Source: Ferrovibrio sp964218355 (GTDB lineage Bacteria > Pseudomonadota > Alphaproteobacteria > Ferrovibrionales > Ferrovibrionaceae). Taken from it: a stretch of 64,000 nt of DNA. Positions 1 to 9,156 of this stretch are shown here, in pieces. The notes under the pieces are model-generated. The model made no database searches, was not told the DNA's origin, and saw only the letters and a list, made by a program, of their open reading frames with translations. The DNA lies in NCBI RefSeq assembly GCF_964218355.1, contig NZ_CAXPMC010000009.1, positions 372,001 through 436,000 of the forward strand, in the 5' to 3' direction. The stretch's first letter is position 1. The number at the start of each line of letters is the position of its first letter. The position numbers and the translations under genes were made by a program.

Positions 1-537
1 GCGCTGGCCGGCGGCCGCGTTCTGTTCGCCGAGAACTGCGCGCCCTGTCATCAGTCCGGCGGTACCGGCGCCAGGGGCTATCCGAACCTCGCCGATGACG
101 ACTGGCTGTGGGGCGGCCGGCTGACGGAGATCGAATATACCCTGCGGCATGGCATCCGTGCCCAAGATGATGAGACCCGGCAGTCGCAGATGCCGCGCTT
201 TCTGGCGGATGGCATCCTGACCCTGCCGCAGGTCGAGGCGGTGGCCCGGCATGTGCGGTCGCTGTCCGGGCTCGACAAGCCCGATGCCGGCGGTGCCGCG
301 CTGTACGCCGAAAACTGTGCCGTCTGCCATGGCGAGCAGGGGCGGGGCAATCGCGAGCTGGGCGCGCCGGATCTGGCTGACAGGATCTGGCTCTATGGCG
401 GCGACAGGGCGGCGGTCGTGCAGACCATTGCCTATTCGCGGAACGGCGTGATGCCGAACTGGAGCGGCCGCCTCGACGACGCCACCATCAAGATGCTGGC
501 ACTGTATGTCCACGCCCTGGGCGGGGGCGAACAGTAA
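1..537 (+). CDS. ccoP: cbb3-type cytochrome c oxidase subunit III, C-terminal part
   Basis: This is the 3' end of CcoP, the di-heme c-type subunit that feeds electrons to the CcoN core of the high-affinity cbb3 oxidase. The frame is open from base 1, so the start lies outside the window and 178 residues are visible. Two heme c sites can be read, CAPCH near residue 13 and CAVCH near residue 106. Each is followed by a possible axial Met in an MP pair (QMPRF and VMPNW). The membrane anchor expected at the N-terminus of the family is outside the window. ccoG follows after 170 bp, the classical ccoNO(Q)P-ccoGHIS order, which supports the identification. Confidence 0.93.
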   Translation, partial: ALAGGRVLFAENCAPCHQSGGTGARGYPNLADDDWLWGGRLTEIEYTLRHGIRAQDDETRQSQMPRFLADGILTLPQVEAVARHVRSLSGLDKPDAGGAALYAENCAVCHGEQGRGNRELGAPDLADRIWLYGGDRAAVVQTIAYSRNGVMPNWSGRLDDATIKMLALYVHALGGGEQ

Positions 538-707
538 GGGCGGAACGGGCTGCCGGGTGGTGGCGAAAGGTCGCAGTGCGCAGGTGCCGCACCCTCTTCG
601 CCGCCGGCCGGGCGTAAAATCCGGAAACGTATCCGGAGAAAATAGCGGGAGGAAAGAAAGACGGGCGCGGCGCAACGGGACGATGATGAGAGGGTGGATT
701 GACTGAC

Positions 708-2177
708 ATGAACCAGATGGCACCGGATCGCGAGACCAGGAGTCGCGCCGAGGCGATGCTCGGTCTGTTTGCCCCGTCGCTATATGCCGATCACATCAAG
801 GTCTATCCCCGTTCCGTCAGCGGCCGTTTCCGCAATATCAAATGGGCGGTGCTGATCGCCTGCCTGGGCGTCTACTACATCGCTCCCTGGATCCGCTGGG
901 ATCGTGGGCCCGGCGTACCTGACCAGGCATTGCTGCTCGATATGGAAGGGCGGCGCGGCTATTTCTTCAATCTCGAAATCTGGCCGCAGGAAGTCTACTA
1001 CATCACCGGCCTGCTGATCCTCGGCGCGGTGGCACTGTTCCTTGCCACGTCGCTGTTCGGTCGCATCTGGTGCGGGTATGCCTGTCCGCAGACCGTGTGG
1101 ACCGACCTTTTCATGCTGGTGGAACGCTGGATCGAGGGCGACCGCAATGCCCGCATGAAGCTGGACCAGCAGCGCCTCGGCCTGAACAAGGCGTTGCGCA
1201 AATTGGTTAAGCATGGGGTCTGGCTGCTGATTGCGGCAGCCACCGGCGGCGCCTGGATCATGTATTTCCAGGACGCACCCACCGTGACCCGGGAAATCTT
1301 CACCGGCGAGGCCGGCAGCGGCACCTACTTCTTCTTCGGCCTGTTTGCCGGCACCACCTATCTGCTGGCCGGCTGGGCGCGCGAGCAGGTCTGTACCTAT
1401 ATGTGCCCGTGGCCACGGTTCCAGGCCGCGATGCTCGACGAGCATTCCCTGGCCGTCACCTATCAGGGCTGGCGCGGAGAAACCCGCGGCAAGCACAAGG
1501 CCGGCGAGAGCTGGGAAGGCCGCGGCGACTGCGTGGATTGCCGGGCCTGCGTCAATGTCTGCCCGACCGGCATCGACATCCGCGACGGCCTGCAGCTGGA
1601 ATGCATCGGCTGTGGCCTGTGTATCGATGCCTGCGACGAGATCATGGGCAAGGTCGGCCGGCCGCCCCGCCTGATCGATTTCGTGTCGATCGCCAATCTG
1701 GAGCGTCGTGCCCAGAGGCAGCCGGGTTTTCTCAAGCTGGTGCGGCCGCGCACCCTGATCTACACGGCCCTGCTGGTGCTGGTGGCGGCAGTGATGCTGG
1801 TGGCGCTGGTCACCCGCACGGAATGGAGTCTGAACGTGCTGCATGACCGTGCGCCGCTGTATGTGACGCTGTCCGACGGCAGCCTGCGCAACGGCTATAC
1901 GGTCAAGGTGCTCAACAAGACGCGATTCGAAGGCGAGCTGCGCCTGACCATCGACGGCCTGCCCAGTGCCACGCTGTTTCGCGCCGGTGAGGCGGATAAC
2001 GATGCCACCAGCCTGCCGATCGAGGCGGTGGCCGATGATGTCGGGGAATACCGGATCTTCGTCAAGGTGCCGCGCCATGCCGTGCATGGCAGTGCCACCG
2101 TATTCGACTTCCGCCTGTCCGATGCGAACGGGCGCCGGCTGGCGGACTACACCGCAACCTTCAACGGGCCCAACTGA
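708..2177 (+). CDS. ccoG: cytochrome c oxidase accessory protein CcoG (FixG/RdxA family)
   Basis: CcoG is a membrane ferredoxin-like protein needed for cbb3 oxidase maturation; in known systems it acts as a cupric reductase in copper delivery. Membrane segments lie near residues 45-60, 95-115 and 170-190 and around residue 350. Cysteine motifs CGYACP and CTYMCPW are followed by two ferredoxin-type clusters (CVDCRACVNVCP, then CIGCGLCIDAC). The C-terminal 130 residues form the usual periplasmic Ig-like domain. I chose the ATG at 708 because an AGGGTGG ribosome site at 691-697 sits 10 bases upstream. An in-frame TTG at 699 is too close to that site. The length of 489 residues is normal. Confidence 0.95.
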   Translation: MNQMAPDRETRSRAEAMLGLFAPSLYADHIKVYPRSVSGRFRNIKWAVLIACLGVYYIAPWIRWDRGPGVPDQALLLDMEGRRGYFFNLEIWPQEVYYITGLLILGAVALFLATSLFGRIWCGYACPQTVWTDLFMLVERWIEGDRNARMKLDQQRLGLNKALRKLVKHGVWLLIAAATGGAWIMYFQDAPTVTREIFTGEAGSGTYFFFGLFAGTTYLLAGWAREQVCTYMCPWPRFQAAMLDEHSLAVTYQGWRGETRGKHKAGESWEGRGDCVDCRACVNVCPTGIDIRDGLQLECIGCGLCIDACDEIMGKVGRPPRLIDFVSIANLERRAQRQPGFLKLVRPRTLIYTALLVLVAAVMLVALVTRTEWSLNVLHDRAPLYVTLSDGSLRNGYTVKVLNKTRFEGELRLTIDGLPSATLFRAGEADNDATSLPIEAVADDVGEYRIFVKVPRHAVHGSATVFDFRLSDANGRRLADYTATFNGPN

Positions 2178-2191
2178 GGGAGGGCGACACC

Positions 2192-2686
2192 ATGGACACA
2201 GTCATCACGGGCAAGCCGCAGGGCCGGGGGCACTGGATTCCCTGGCTGTTCGTGGGCGGCTTCGCGATCATCATCGCGGTGAATGCGGTGCTGATCGTGC
2301 AGGCCGTGCGCACTTTCAGCGGACTGGTGGTCGAACAGCCCTACAAGAAGGGCATCGAATACAATGCCGCCGCCGCCCAGATCGACGAGCAGCGCAGGCT
2401 GGGCTGGACGGTCAGCGCCGCGCTGACGCCGCAGGATGGCGGTGCGGTGGTGGAGCTGCGCTGGGCCGACCGCGATGGCGCGCCGCTGGACGGCCTGTCG
2501 GTCGCCGGCGAATTCCGGCGCCCGGTCGAGAATCTGCCGGCTGTGCCGGTTGCCTTCATCGCCATCGGCGGCGGCCGCTACCGCAGTTTCGTGGCGCTGC
2601 CAAAGGCGGGGGCGTGGGACCTGCATGCCAGTGCCAGCCGGTCCGGTGCGCGCTTCCTGCTGGCCGAGCGTCTGGTCCAGCCATGA
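2192..2686 (+). CDS. ccoH: FixH family protein (cbb3 oxidase assembly)
   Basis: CcoH/FixH is a single-span membrane protein that helps assemble and stabilise the cbb3 oxidase. The 164-residue product has one hydrophobic span near residues 15-40 and a periplasmic beta-rich domain with the family's YNAAAAQ-x-DEQRRLGW region. A GAGGGAGG ribosome site precedes the ATG. The gene starts 14 bp after ccoG, and its stop overlaps the start of ccoI (ATGA), so the two are translationally coupled. Position between ccoG and ccoI makes the assignment secure. Confidence 0.92.
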   Translation: MDTVITGKPQGRGHWIPWLFVGGFAIIIAVNAVLIVQAVRTFSGLVVEQPYKKGIEYNAAAAQIDEQRRLGWTVSAALTPQDGGAVVELRWADRDGAPLDGLSVAGEFRRPVENLPAVPVAFIAIGGGRYRSFVALPKAGAWDLHASASRSGARFLLAERLVQP

Positions 2687-5088
2687 CGGCAACCCTGCGG
2701 CAGCTTGCCCCGGCAGGACCGACGGCATCGGCCGTAACGGTCTGCGACCATTGCGGCACGCCACTCGGCGATGCGGTGGTTGCGGCCGGCGGGGGCCGGT
2801 TCTGCTGTCGCGGTTGTGCCGGGGCCTATGGCCTGATCCGCGATCTTGGCCTGGGCCGTTACTACGATCTGCGGACGGAACTGGCTGAACCGGCCCGTGC
2901 CGATGGCGGCGACGCGGCCGACTGGAGCGAATTCGTCGAAACACGGCCGGACGGTCGCTGTCACGCCGAATTCCTGGTCGAGGGACTGCATTGCGCGGCC
3001 TGCCTGTGGCTGGTTGAACAGGCGCTGCGGGCGCAGCCCGATATCCGCCTGGCCCGGCTGTCGGCCACCACGCGGCGACTGGTGCTGGAATGGCAGGGGG
3101 CGGCAGCGCGGGTCAATGACCTGGCCGGGATCGTGCAGCGGCTGGGCTACCGCTGCCTGCCTTATACCGCCGACAGCATCGAGCAGGCCGGGCAGGCCGA
3201 GGAAAAGCAGCTGCTGCGCGCCATGGCCGTGGCCGGCTTCGCAGCCGCCAACATCATGCTGCTGTCGGTTTCGGTATGGTCCGGTACCGCGGGTTCGATG
3301 GGACCGGCAACCCGCGACCTGTTCCATGGCATCTCGGCCCTGATCGCGCTGCCTGCCGTGGCCTATGCCGGGCGGCCATTCTTCCGTTCGGCCTGGGCCG
3401 TGCTGCGACAGGGCCGGACCAATATGGATGTGCCGATCTCCGTCGGCGTGCTTCTGGCCACCGGTGTCAGCCTGTCGGAACTGCTGCGCTCGGGCCCGCA
3501 TGCCTATTTCGATGCTGCGGTGATGCTGCTGTTCTTCCTGCTGATCGGCCGCTATCTCGATCTGCGCTCGCGCGGCTTCGCCCGCCGTTCGGCCCAGCGC
3601 CTGCTGGCTTTTGCGCTGCGGCCGGTCAGCGTGCTGGCCGCTGGCCGGGTGCAGCAGCGTCCGGCCCACCGGGTCCGGCCCGGCGATCTGGTAACGGTGG
3701 CTGCGGGCGAACGGATTGCCGTCGATGGCGTGATCCGTGCAGGCCGCTCGGCTGTCGATGCCAGCCTGATCAGCGGCGAGACCCTGCCGCAGGCCGTGCA
3801 GGCCGGCAGCCAGGTCTTTGCCGGCATGGTCAACCTGGACGCGCCGCTGACCGTTACAACGACGGCAGCGGGCCGCGGCACCCTGCTGGGCGAAATCGCC
3901 CGCCTGATGGAGGCGGCCGAGCAGGGGCGCAATGCCTATGTGCGGCTGGCCGACCGGGTGGCGCGCTGGTATGCGCCGGTGGTGCATCTGGCCGCGCTGC
4001 TGAGCGGGCTCGGCTGGTTCTTCATCGGTCATGCCAGCGGCCATGATGCCATCCTGATTGCCGCCGCGGTGCTGATCATCACCTGCCCCTGTGCGCTGGC
4101 GCTGGCGGTGCCGGTGGTGCAGGTGGTGGCGGCCAGCCGACTGATGCGGCGCGGCATCCTGCTGAAATCGGCCGCCGCGCTGGAACGTGCCGCCGGCGTG
4201 GACACCATCGTGTTCGACAAGACCGGCACGCTGACCCTGGGGGCACCGCGTCTGCTGGATGACGGTCACGATCCCGCCCTGCTGCGGCTGGCGGCCGGGC
4301 TGGCGCTGCGCAGCCGGCATCCGCTCTGCCAGGCGCTGGCGGCCGCATGTCCCGCCGCCGCACCGGCCGGGGCGGCGGAGGAGATTGCCGGCAGCGGCCT
4401 GCGGCTGGCGACCCCGGAGGGCGAGGTACGTCTGGGGCATGCGCGGTTTGCCGGCGTGGCGGCGGGACCGAGCGATGATTGCAGCGAATTGTGGCTGGCG
4501 GTGCCCGACCGGCGGCCGCTGCGGCTGCGCTTCCGCGACGGCTTGCGTGCCGATGCCGTCGACACCGTTGCGTTGCTGCGGCGACAGGGTTACCGCCTGC
4601 TGCTGCTGTCCGGTGACCGACCGGGCGCGGTGGCCGCGGCGGCGGAGAGCCTCGGCATAACCGAATGGGAGGCCCAGGCCGGTCCGGTGCGCAAGGCGGC
4701 GGTGATCGCCGGTCTGAAGCAGGAAGGCCGGTGTGTGCTGATGGCCGGCGACGGCCTGAACGATGCCGTGGCGCTGGCGGCGGCCGATGCCTCGCTGTCG
4801 CCGTCATCCGGGCTCGACATCGCGCAGAATGCCGCCGATGCCGTGTTCCAGGGCGGGCGGCTGGCGGCGGTGCCGGAATTCCTGCGGGTCGCCCGCGGCA
4901 ACCGGCGTCTGGTGCGGCAGAATCTCGGTTTCGCCCTGCTGTATAACCTGCTGGCGGTGCCGCTGGCCGTGGCTGGGCAGGTTACGCCGCTGATCGCGGC
5001 GGTGGCGATGTCGGCCTCTTCGCTGGTTGTGGTGCTGAATGCGTTGCGACTGGGCTGGGGCGGCAGCCGGACAGACGGAGGCGTCTGA
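2683..5088 (+). CDS. ccoI: cbb3-assembly copper-transporting P-type ATPase
   Basis: CcoI/FixI is a P1B-type Cu(I) pump that supplies copper for the cbb3 oxidase. The 801-residue protein has an N-terminal cysteine cluster (CDHCG and CCRGC, residues 21-47) and a heavy-metal domain with CAAC near residue 106. It also has SGET in the actuator domain, the membrane CPC motif (TCPCALAL), the phosphorylation motif DKTGT, an HP dipeptide in the nucleotide domain and GDGLND in the hinge. All catalytic motifs are intact. The ATG at 2683 overlaps the ccoH stop. The reading frame extends further upstream, but that part is out-of-frame ccoG/ccoH sequence and not coding. Confidence 0.95.
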   Translation: MTATLRQLAPAGPTASAVTVCDHCGTPLGDAVVAAGGGRFCCRGCAGAYGLIRDLGLGRYYDLRTELAEPARADGGDAADWSEFVETRPDGRCHAEFLVEGLHCAACLWLVEQALRAQPDIRLARLSATTRRLVLEWQGAAARVNDLAGIVQRLGYRCLPYTADSIEQAGQAEEKQLLRAMAVAGFAAANIMLLSVSVWSGTAGSMGPATRDLFHGISALIALPAVAYAGRPFFRSAWAVLRQGRTNMDVPISVGVLLATGVSLSELLRSGPHAYFDAAVMLLFFLLIGRYLDLRSRGFARRSAQRLLAFALRPVSVLAAGRVQQRPAHRVRPGDLVTVAAGERIAVDGVIRAGRSAVDASLISGETLPQAVQAGSQVFAGMVNLDAPLTVTTTAAGRGTLLGEIARLMEAAEQGRNAYVRLADRVARWYAPVVHLAALLSGLGWFFIGHASGHDAILIAAAVLIITCPCALALAVPVVQVVAASRLMRRGILLKSAAALERAAGVDTIVFDKTGTLTLGAPRLLDDGHDPALLRLAAGLALRSRHPLCQALAAACPAAAPAGAAEEIAGSGLRLATPEGEVRLGHARFAGVAAGPSDDCSELWLAVPDRRPLRLRFRDGLRADAVDTVALLRRQGYRLLLLSGDRPGAVAAAAESLGITEWEAQAGPVRKAAVIAGLKQEGRCVLMAGDGLNDAVALAAADASLSPSSGLDIAQNAADAVFQGGRLAAVPEFLRVARGNRRLVRQNLGFALLYNLLAVPLAVAGQVTPLIAAVAMSASSLVVVLNALRLGWGGSRTDGGV

Positions 5089-5273
5089 TGGATATCCTGC
5101 TCTATCTCATCCCGGCGGCACTCGGCCTCGGCCTGATCGGCATGCTGGGATTTCTCTGGGCACTACGCTCGGGCCAGTTCGAGGATCTTGATGGCGCCGC
5201 GCAGCGGGTTCTCTTCGATGATGCCGATGCGGAGGCGCGCGCCGGCCAGGCAAGGAAAGGAAACAGGTCATGA
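5088..5273 (+). CDS. ccoS: cbb3-type cytochrome oxidase assembly protein CcoS
   Basis: CcoS is a very small membrane protein required for cofactor insertion into cbb3 oxidase. This 61-residue product has one N-terminal hydrophobic span (about residues 3-27) followed by the family hallmark WALRSGQFEDLDG and an acidic stretch (FDDADAE). Its ATG shares one base with the ccoI stop (TGATG). It is the last recognised maturation gene of the ccoGHIS block. Confidence 0.93.
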   Translation: MDILLYLIPAALGLGLIGMLGFLWALRSGQFEDLDGAAQRVLFDDADAEARAGQARKGNRS

Positions 5274-5461
5274 AGGGTCTTGAGGACATGGTCGGCGTGT
5301 GGCTGATCGCGGCACTGGTCACCGTGCTCGGTTTGGTTGGTCTGGTGCTGGCGGCAGGCGCCAGGGATGGTGGCCTGCTAGCTTTCGGGCTGTCGCTGGC
5401 CGGCTTCGCTGTGGTCTACGATTTCTGGGCCATCAGCTACAGCCACGACCATAAGGGATAG
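5270..5461 (+). CDS. small two-span membrane protein downstream of ccoS
   Basis: I do not recognise a family for this 63-residue protein. It has two hydrophobic segments (about residues 8-30 and 35-56) separated by GARDGG and ends in a polar SYSHDHKG tail. The start is credible: a purine-rich AGGAAAGGAAACAGG site precedes it, and its ATG overlaps the ccoS stop (ATGA), so it should be co-translated with the oxidase maturation genes. The context suggests a role linked to cbb3 assembly or stability, but that is inference. The C-terminal His-Asp-His could bind a metal. Confidence 0.68.
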   Translation: MKGLEDMVGVWLIAALVTVLGLVGLVLAAGARDGGLLAFGLSLAGFAVVYDFWAISYSHDHKG

Positions 5462-5497
5462 ACCGGACCAATCCGGTGGGCGGCGCAGCATTGGTCC
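5462..5497 (+). promoter_or_regulatory. overlapping inverted repeats after the cco operon
   Basis: Directly after the last cco-linked stop codon two inverted repeats overlap. ACCGGA (5462-5467) pairs with TCCGGT (5472-5477). GGACCAAT (5465-5472) pairs with ATTGGTCC (5490-5497). The two pairings are mutually exclusive and no T-run follows. This could be an mRNA-protecting hairpin, a weak terminator or a dimeric protein site. Confidence 0.35.
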
Positions 5498-5578
5498 GCA
5501 TGCGGATAGCCTATTGACCGTCTGAAAGTGAAAGGGGAAGCTGCGGCTCCCCCTTCCAGCTGCAGTCAGGATATGGTC

Positions 5579-6826
5579 ATGCGCAAGCTTTTCATCGGTG
5601 GTTTGGTTTTTGACGGTGTGTCGGCGCCGGTCACCGGGCATGGCGTGCTCGTCGAGGATGGCCGGGTCGCGTCGGTGGCGCCGGCCGGTGAATTCGCCGG
5701 TTTTGCCGGCGAGACGGTGGATACCACCGGCGGCACCCTGATGCCGGGCCTGATGGACTGCCATGTTCACCTGACCATGGGCGGCGAGGGCGATCCGGGC
5801 ACTGCGATGGACAAGCTGAGCGATGCGCAGGTGGCCCTGAAATCGCTGCAGCGCGCCCAGGAAACCCTGAAGGCCGGCATCGTTGCCGTGCGCGATTGCG
5901 GCGGCAAGAACTACATCGACATCAGTGTGCGCGACGCGATCCGGCAGGGCAGTTTTCCAGGCCCGGTGATCCGCGCCTCCGGCCGCATCATCTGCATGAC
6001 CGGCGGCCATGGCAATCGTACCGGCCGGGTTGCAGACGGGGTCGAGGATGTGGTGCGTGCGGTGCGCGAGCAGATCCATGCCGGCGCCGACGTGATCAAG
6101 ATCATGGCGACCGGCGGAGTGATGACGCCGGGCGTCGATCCCGAGGATGCCCATTACACCCGCGAGGAAATGGCGGCCGGGCTGTCCGAAGCCCGGCGCT
6201 TCCGCAAGCGCAGCGCCAGCCATGCCCAGGGTGCCGAGGGCATCATGAATGCGGTGCTCGGCGGCGTCAGTTCGATCGAGCATGGCATTTTCATGGATGA
6301 CGACTGCATGCGCGCCATGCTGGAGCGCGGCACCTTCCTGGTGCCGACCCTGGCGGCGGTACGCAACATCGTGGCCAACCGTGACAAGGGCATCCCGGCC
6401 TGGGCGGTGGAGAAGGCCGAGCGTGTGTTCGAGATCCACAAGGCCAGTTTCAAGCGGTTTTACGAGGCCGGCGGCAAGATCGCGCTGGGCACCGATGCCG
6501 GCACGCCGTTCAACCTGCATGGCGAGAATGCGCTGGAACTGCAATACATGGTCGATGGCGGCATGACGCCGCTGGACGCGCTGCGGTCCGGCACCAGCCT
6601 GGCCGCCGAGCTGCTCGATCTGCCGCAGATGGGCGTGGTGAAGGCGGGGGCGCAGGCCGATCTGCTGCTGGTCGAAGGCAACCCGGCCGAGACGATCGCC
6701 ATGGCGGCGGACCGGAAAAATCACCGGGCCGTGTTCAGCGGCGGCGCACTGGCGGCGGGCCTGCCGGTGATGGCCGGCGGGCTGCGTGCCGCCGGACTGC
6801 CGGGGCTGTCGCGGGCAGCCGAATAG
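5579..6826 (+). CDS. metal-dependent amidohydrolase (imidazolonepropionase/Xaa-Pro dipeptidase-like)
   Basis: This is a cytosolic amidohydrolase of about 415 residues. The binuclear metal motifs are all visible: HVHL after GLMDC (residues 59-65), DVIKIMATGG with the lysine that is carboxylated in this family, SHAQG, IEHGIF and the distal GTDAG. The closest familiar group hydrolyses dipeptides such as Xaa-Pro or cyclic imides; the substrate cannot be read from sequence. The ATG at 5579 has AGG eight bases upstream. An ATG at 5573 and a GTG at 5528 in the same frame are possible. The gene stands alone between the cco block and a reverse-strand small gene. Confidence 0.85.
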   Translation: MRKLFIGGLVFDGVSAPVTGHGVLVEDGRVASVAPAGEFAGFAGETVDTTGGTLMPGLMDCHVHLTMGGEGDPGTAMDKLSDAQVALKSLQRAQETLKAGIVAVRDCGGKNYIDISVRDAIRQGSFPGPVIRASGRIICMTGGHGNRTGRVADGVEDVVRAVREQIHAGADVIKIMATGGVMTPGVDPEDAHYTREEMAAGLSEARRFRKRSASHAQGAEGIMNAVLGGVSSIEHGIFMDDDCMRAMLERGTFLVPTLAAVRNIVANRDKGIPAWAVEKAERVFEIHKASFKRFYEAGGKIALGTDAGTPFNLHGENALELQYMVDGGMTPLDALRSGTSLAAELLDLPQMGVVKAGAQADLLLVEGNPAETIAMAADRKNHRAVFSGGALAAGLPVMAGGLRAAGLPGLSRAAE

Positions 6827-7031
6827 GGCTAACCGGCAGCGGAATAAGGCATTTTCGTGACTTTTGCGATTGTTTGGCGTCAGCCGGTTGAATCGGCCGC
6901 TTAACACCTTATTTAGAGTACTGGTTGTAATGACCAAGATGATCGCCGTCCGCAAAGCGGGATGCAGTGACCCGCCGGCGCATCATCTACCGTCATCCCC
7001 GCAGGCCTCGCCGCGGCGGTATGACCGGACA

Positions 7032-7065
7032 AATCGGGCGGCCCTCCGGGGCTCCCGATTTTTTT
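7032..7065 (+). terminator. rho-independent terminator
   Basis: AATCGGG (7032-7038) pairs with CCCGATT (7054-7060) around a GC-rich core that can pair further, and a run of seven T follows. It lies about 200 bp after the amidohydrolase stop and just before a convergent gene. It is the only clear signal in the 284-bp gap 6827-7110. Confidence 0.7.
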
Positions 7066-7110
7066 GTGCCTCCGGCGCAGAGGCAAACACCGGTTAAAGC
7101 GGATGCCGGC

Positions 7111-7467
7111 CTAGCGGATGCTGGTCACACGGAAAGTGTGGCTGTCGCCGGATGGCTCGGTGACAGTGACATATTCGCCCGGCCGGAACAGGTGCCGGTC
7201 CAGCCGGAACAGCCTTTCGTCATCCGCTTCGCCGGGTTCGTAGGAAAAGGCCCAGCCCTGCCGGGTGTGGATCAGTTCGCCCGTACGGTCGGGCTGGCCG
7301 TGCCAGAAACGCCGCACCGTTGCAGTCAGCCTGGCGGAGCGCCAGGCTTCCGCATCGAGATGCCCGTCGGCGGTCAGGGGCGCATGCAGTTCGTATCCGT
7401 GCTCGCTGCTGCCCCGGGGGAAATCGGGGTTGCGGGCAATCTCGAGGCGAATGGTCCTGTATGTCAT
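7111..7467 (-). CDS. conserved hypothetical protein, 118 aa
   Basis: I do not recognise this protein. The likely start is the ATG at 7467 (protein begins MTYRTIRLEIARNPDF), with GGAG seven bases upstream. The open frame continues to 7599 but the extra residues are low-complexity and have no ribosome site. The product is soluble and has no signal peptide. Its second half is rich in aromatic residues (FWHG, WAFSYEPGE, LFRLDRHLFRPGEYVTV) and ends in a beta-rich segment (SHTFRVTSIR). A small beta-barrel fold seems plausible. It is convergent with the amidohydrolase and divergent from the cyclase. Confidence 0.65.
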   Translation of the reverse strand: MTYRTIRLEIARNPDFPRGSSEHGYELHAPLTADGHLDAEAWRSARLTATVRRFWHGQPDRTGELIHTRQGWAFSYEPGEADDERLFRLDRHLFRPGEYVTVTEPSGDSHTFRVTSIR

Positions 7468-7633
7468 GGCGGGCTCCGGTTCTGGCGGAAAATACGGCAG
7501 GAGTCTGCCCGCACTTTGCGGCTGCCGCCTTGACCCAGCGCAACAGCCCGGCAGCGATGCTCCGGGAGCGGAAAATCCGGCGGCGCCTCTGTACGACATG
7601 CTCGGCCGGCGAGTATCATGCCGGCAGCATCTT

Positions 7634-9121
7634 ATGTCGTGGTTGCGAGGGGCAATGCTGCGTGTGGTCTATGACAGGCGGATTCTGATCGCCGTTGTCA
7701 GCGCATTGCTGGTGTTCGGTTTTCTGGCGACATCGCTTGCCAGCTACTATGTCTCGCGACAGTCGCTGCGCAATGCCATCGTGGTCAACGAACTGCCGCT
7801 GACTTCGGACAACATCTACTCGGAAATCCAGAAGGACCTGATCCGCCCGGTGCTGATCTCCTCGGTGATGTCGACCGACACTTTCGTGCGCAACTGGGTA
7901 CTGGCGGGCGAGAACGATCCTGACCGGATGATCGAGTACCTGCATGACATCCGTGAGCGCTATAAGGCCGTCACCAGTTTCTTCGTCTCGGAAAAGACGC
8001 GCATCTATTACCATGCCGATGGCATCCTGAAGACCGTGCGCGAGGATGAATGGCGGGACGAATGGTATTTCCGCGTCCGCAAGCTGATGCAGCCCTATGA
8101 GATCAACGTCGATCCGGATCTGGCCAACCAGGACGTGATGACGATTTTCATCAATTACCGGGTCAGGGATTCCAACGGCAATTTCATTGGTGTGACCGGG
8201 ATCGGTCTGACCGTCAACGCAGTCCGCCATCTGATCGACGAATACCAGAACCGCTTCGGCCGCACGATCTACTTTGCCGATGCCGTGGGGCGCATCGTGC
8301 TGAAAGGCGACCGCGGGATATCCGAGGAGCGGATCGATGACCGCGGCCTGCCGGCGCGGCAGTTGCAGCAATGGACCCAGACCGGCAGCCGTACCGTTGA
8401 AGTCCAGCATGCGGGGCGCGAGTACCTTCTGAATGTCCGGTTCATCCCGGAGCTGAACTGGTATCTGCTGGTCGAGAAGGACGAGACCGGCGTGATGGCA
8501 GGCATCCGCAATGCGCTGTATGTCAACCTGCTGATCTGTGCGGTGATCACCGGCATCGTCCTGCTGGCGCTGTGGCTGACGGTCACCCGGTTCCAGCGGC
8601 GGCTGGAGGCAATGGCCACAACCGACAAGCTGACCGGGGCTGCGACGCGGCATGCCTATGACATCCTGTCCGATCAGGCGGTGCGGGATGCCGGCAGACT
8701 GCGCCAGCCGCTGTCCGCGGTGATGCTCGATATCGACCGTTTCAAGGATATCAACGACAGCCACGGCCACCTGGCGGGTGATCGCATCCTGTGCGGGGTT
8801 GCCAACGCGATGCGGGCCAGCCTGCGGTCGTCCGACACGATCTGCCGCTGGGGTGGCGAGGAGTTTCTGGTGATGCTGCGCAACTGCGACCTGCACAACG
8901 CCGCCCGGATCGCCGAAACCATCCGCCAGACGGTCGAACAGGCCGCTTTCGATTACAATGGCCGCGCCATCCCGGTGACCGTCAGCCTCGGCGTGGCGCG
9001 CCTGCTGCCGGGGCAGGGCGTCGACGATCTGGTCGGCGATGCCGATGCCGCGCTCTATCGCGCCAAGCAGGCGGGCCGCAACTGTGTCGGTACCGGCCAG
9101 ACGGCAGAGGCAGCGGACTGA
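7634..9121 (+). CDS. membrane-bound diguanylate cyclase with extracellular Cache sensor
   Basis: The enzyme would make cyclic di-GMP from GTP in response to a periplasmic signal. An N-terminal membrane span (about residues 15-37) is followed by a roughly 270-residue periplasmic region with dCache-like features (VNELPL, GVTGIGLTVN). A second span near residues 297-318 leads to a GGDEF domain whose active site reads RWGGEEF. The product-inhibition I-site RxxD is present as RSSD, five residues before GGEEF, so the cyclase should be active and feedback-controlled. No EAL domain is present. The start at 7634 is uncertain; an ATG at 7655 is the alternative. Confidence 0.88.
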   Translation: MSWLRGAMLRVVYDRRILIAVVSALLVFGFLATSLASYYVSRQSLRNAIVVNELPLTSDNIYSEIQKDLIRPVLISSVMSTDTFVRNWVLAGENDPDRMIEYLHDIRERYKAVTSFFVSEKTRIYYHADGILKTVREDEWRDEWYFRVRKLMQPYEINVDPDLANQDVMTIFINYRVRDSNGNFIGVTGIGLTVNAVRHLIDEYQNRFGRTIYFADAVGRIVLKGDRGISEERIDDRGLPARQLQQWTQTGSRTVEVQHAGREYLLNVRFIPELNWYLLVEKDETGVMAGIRNALYVNLLICAVITGIVLLALWLTVTRFQRRLEAMATTDKLTGAATRHAYDILSDQAVRDAGRLRQPLSAVMLDIDRFKDINDSHGHLAGDRILCGVANAMRASLRSSDTICRWGGEEFLVMLRNCDLHNAARIAETIRQTVEQAAFDYNGRAIPVTVSLGVARLLPGQGVDDLVGDADAALYRAKQAGRNCVGTGQTAEAAD

Positions 9122-9156
9122 GGGCCGGGGCGCCGCTGGCCGCCTACAGGGGGGGC

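Noticed and set aside
2578..4440. 620-codon reverse open frame opposite ccoI
   Set aside because: It covers a gene with every P-type ATPase motif intact; the reverse translation shows only composition-driven Gln/Arg/His richness.
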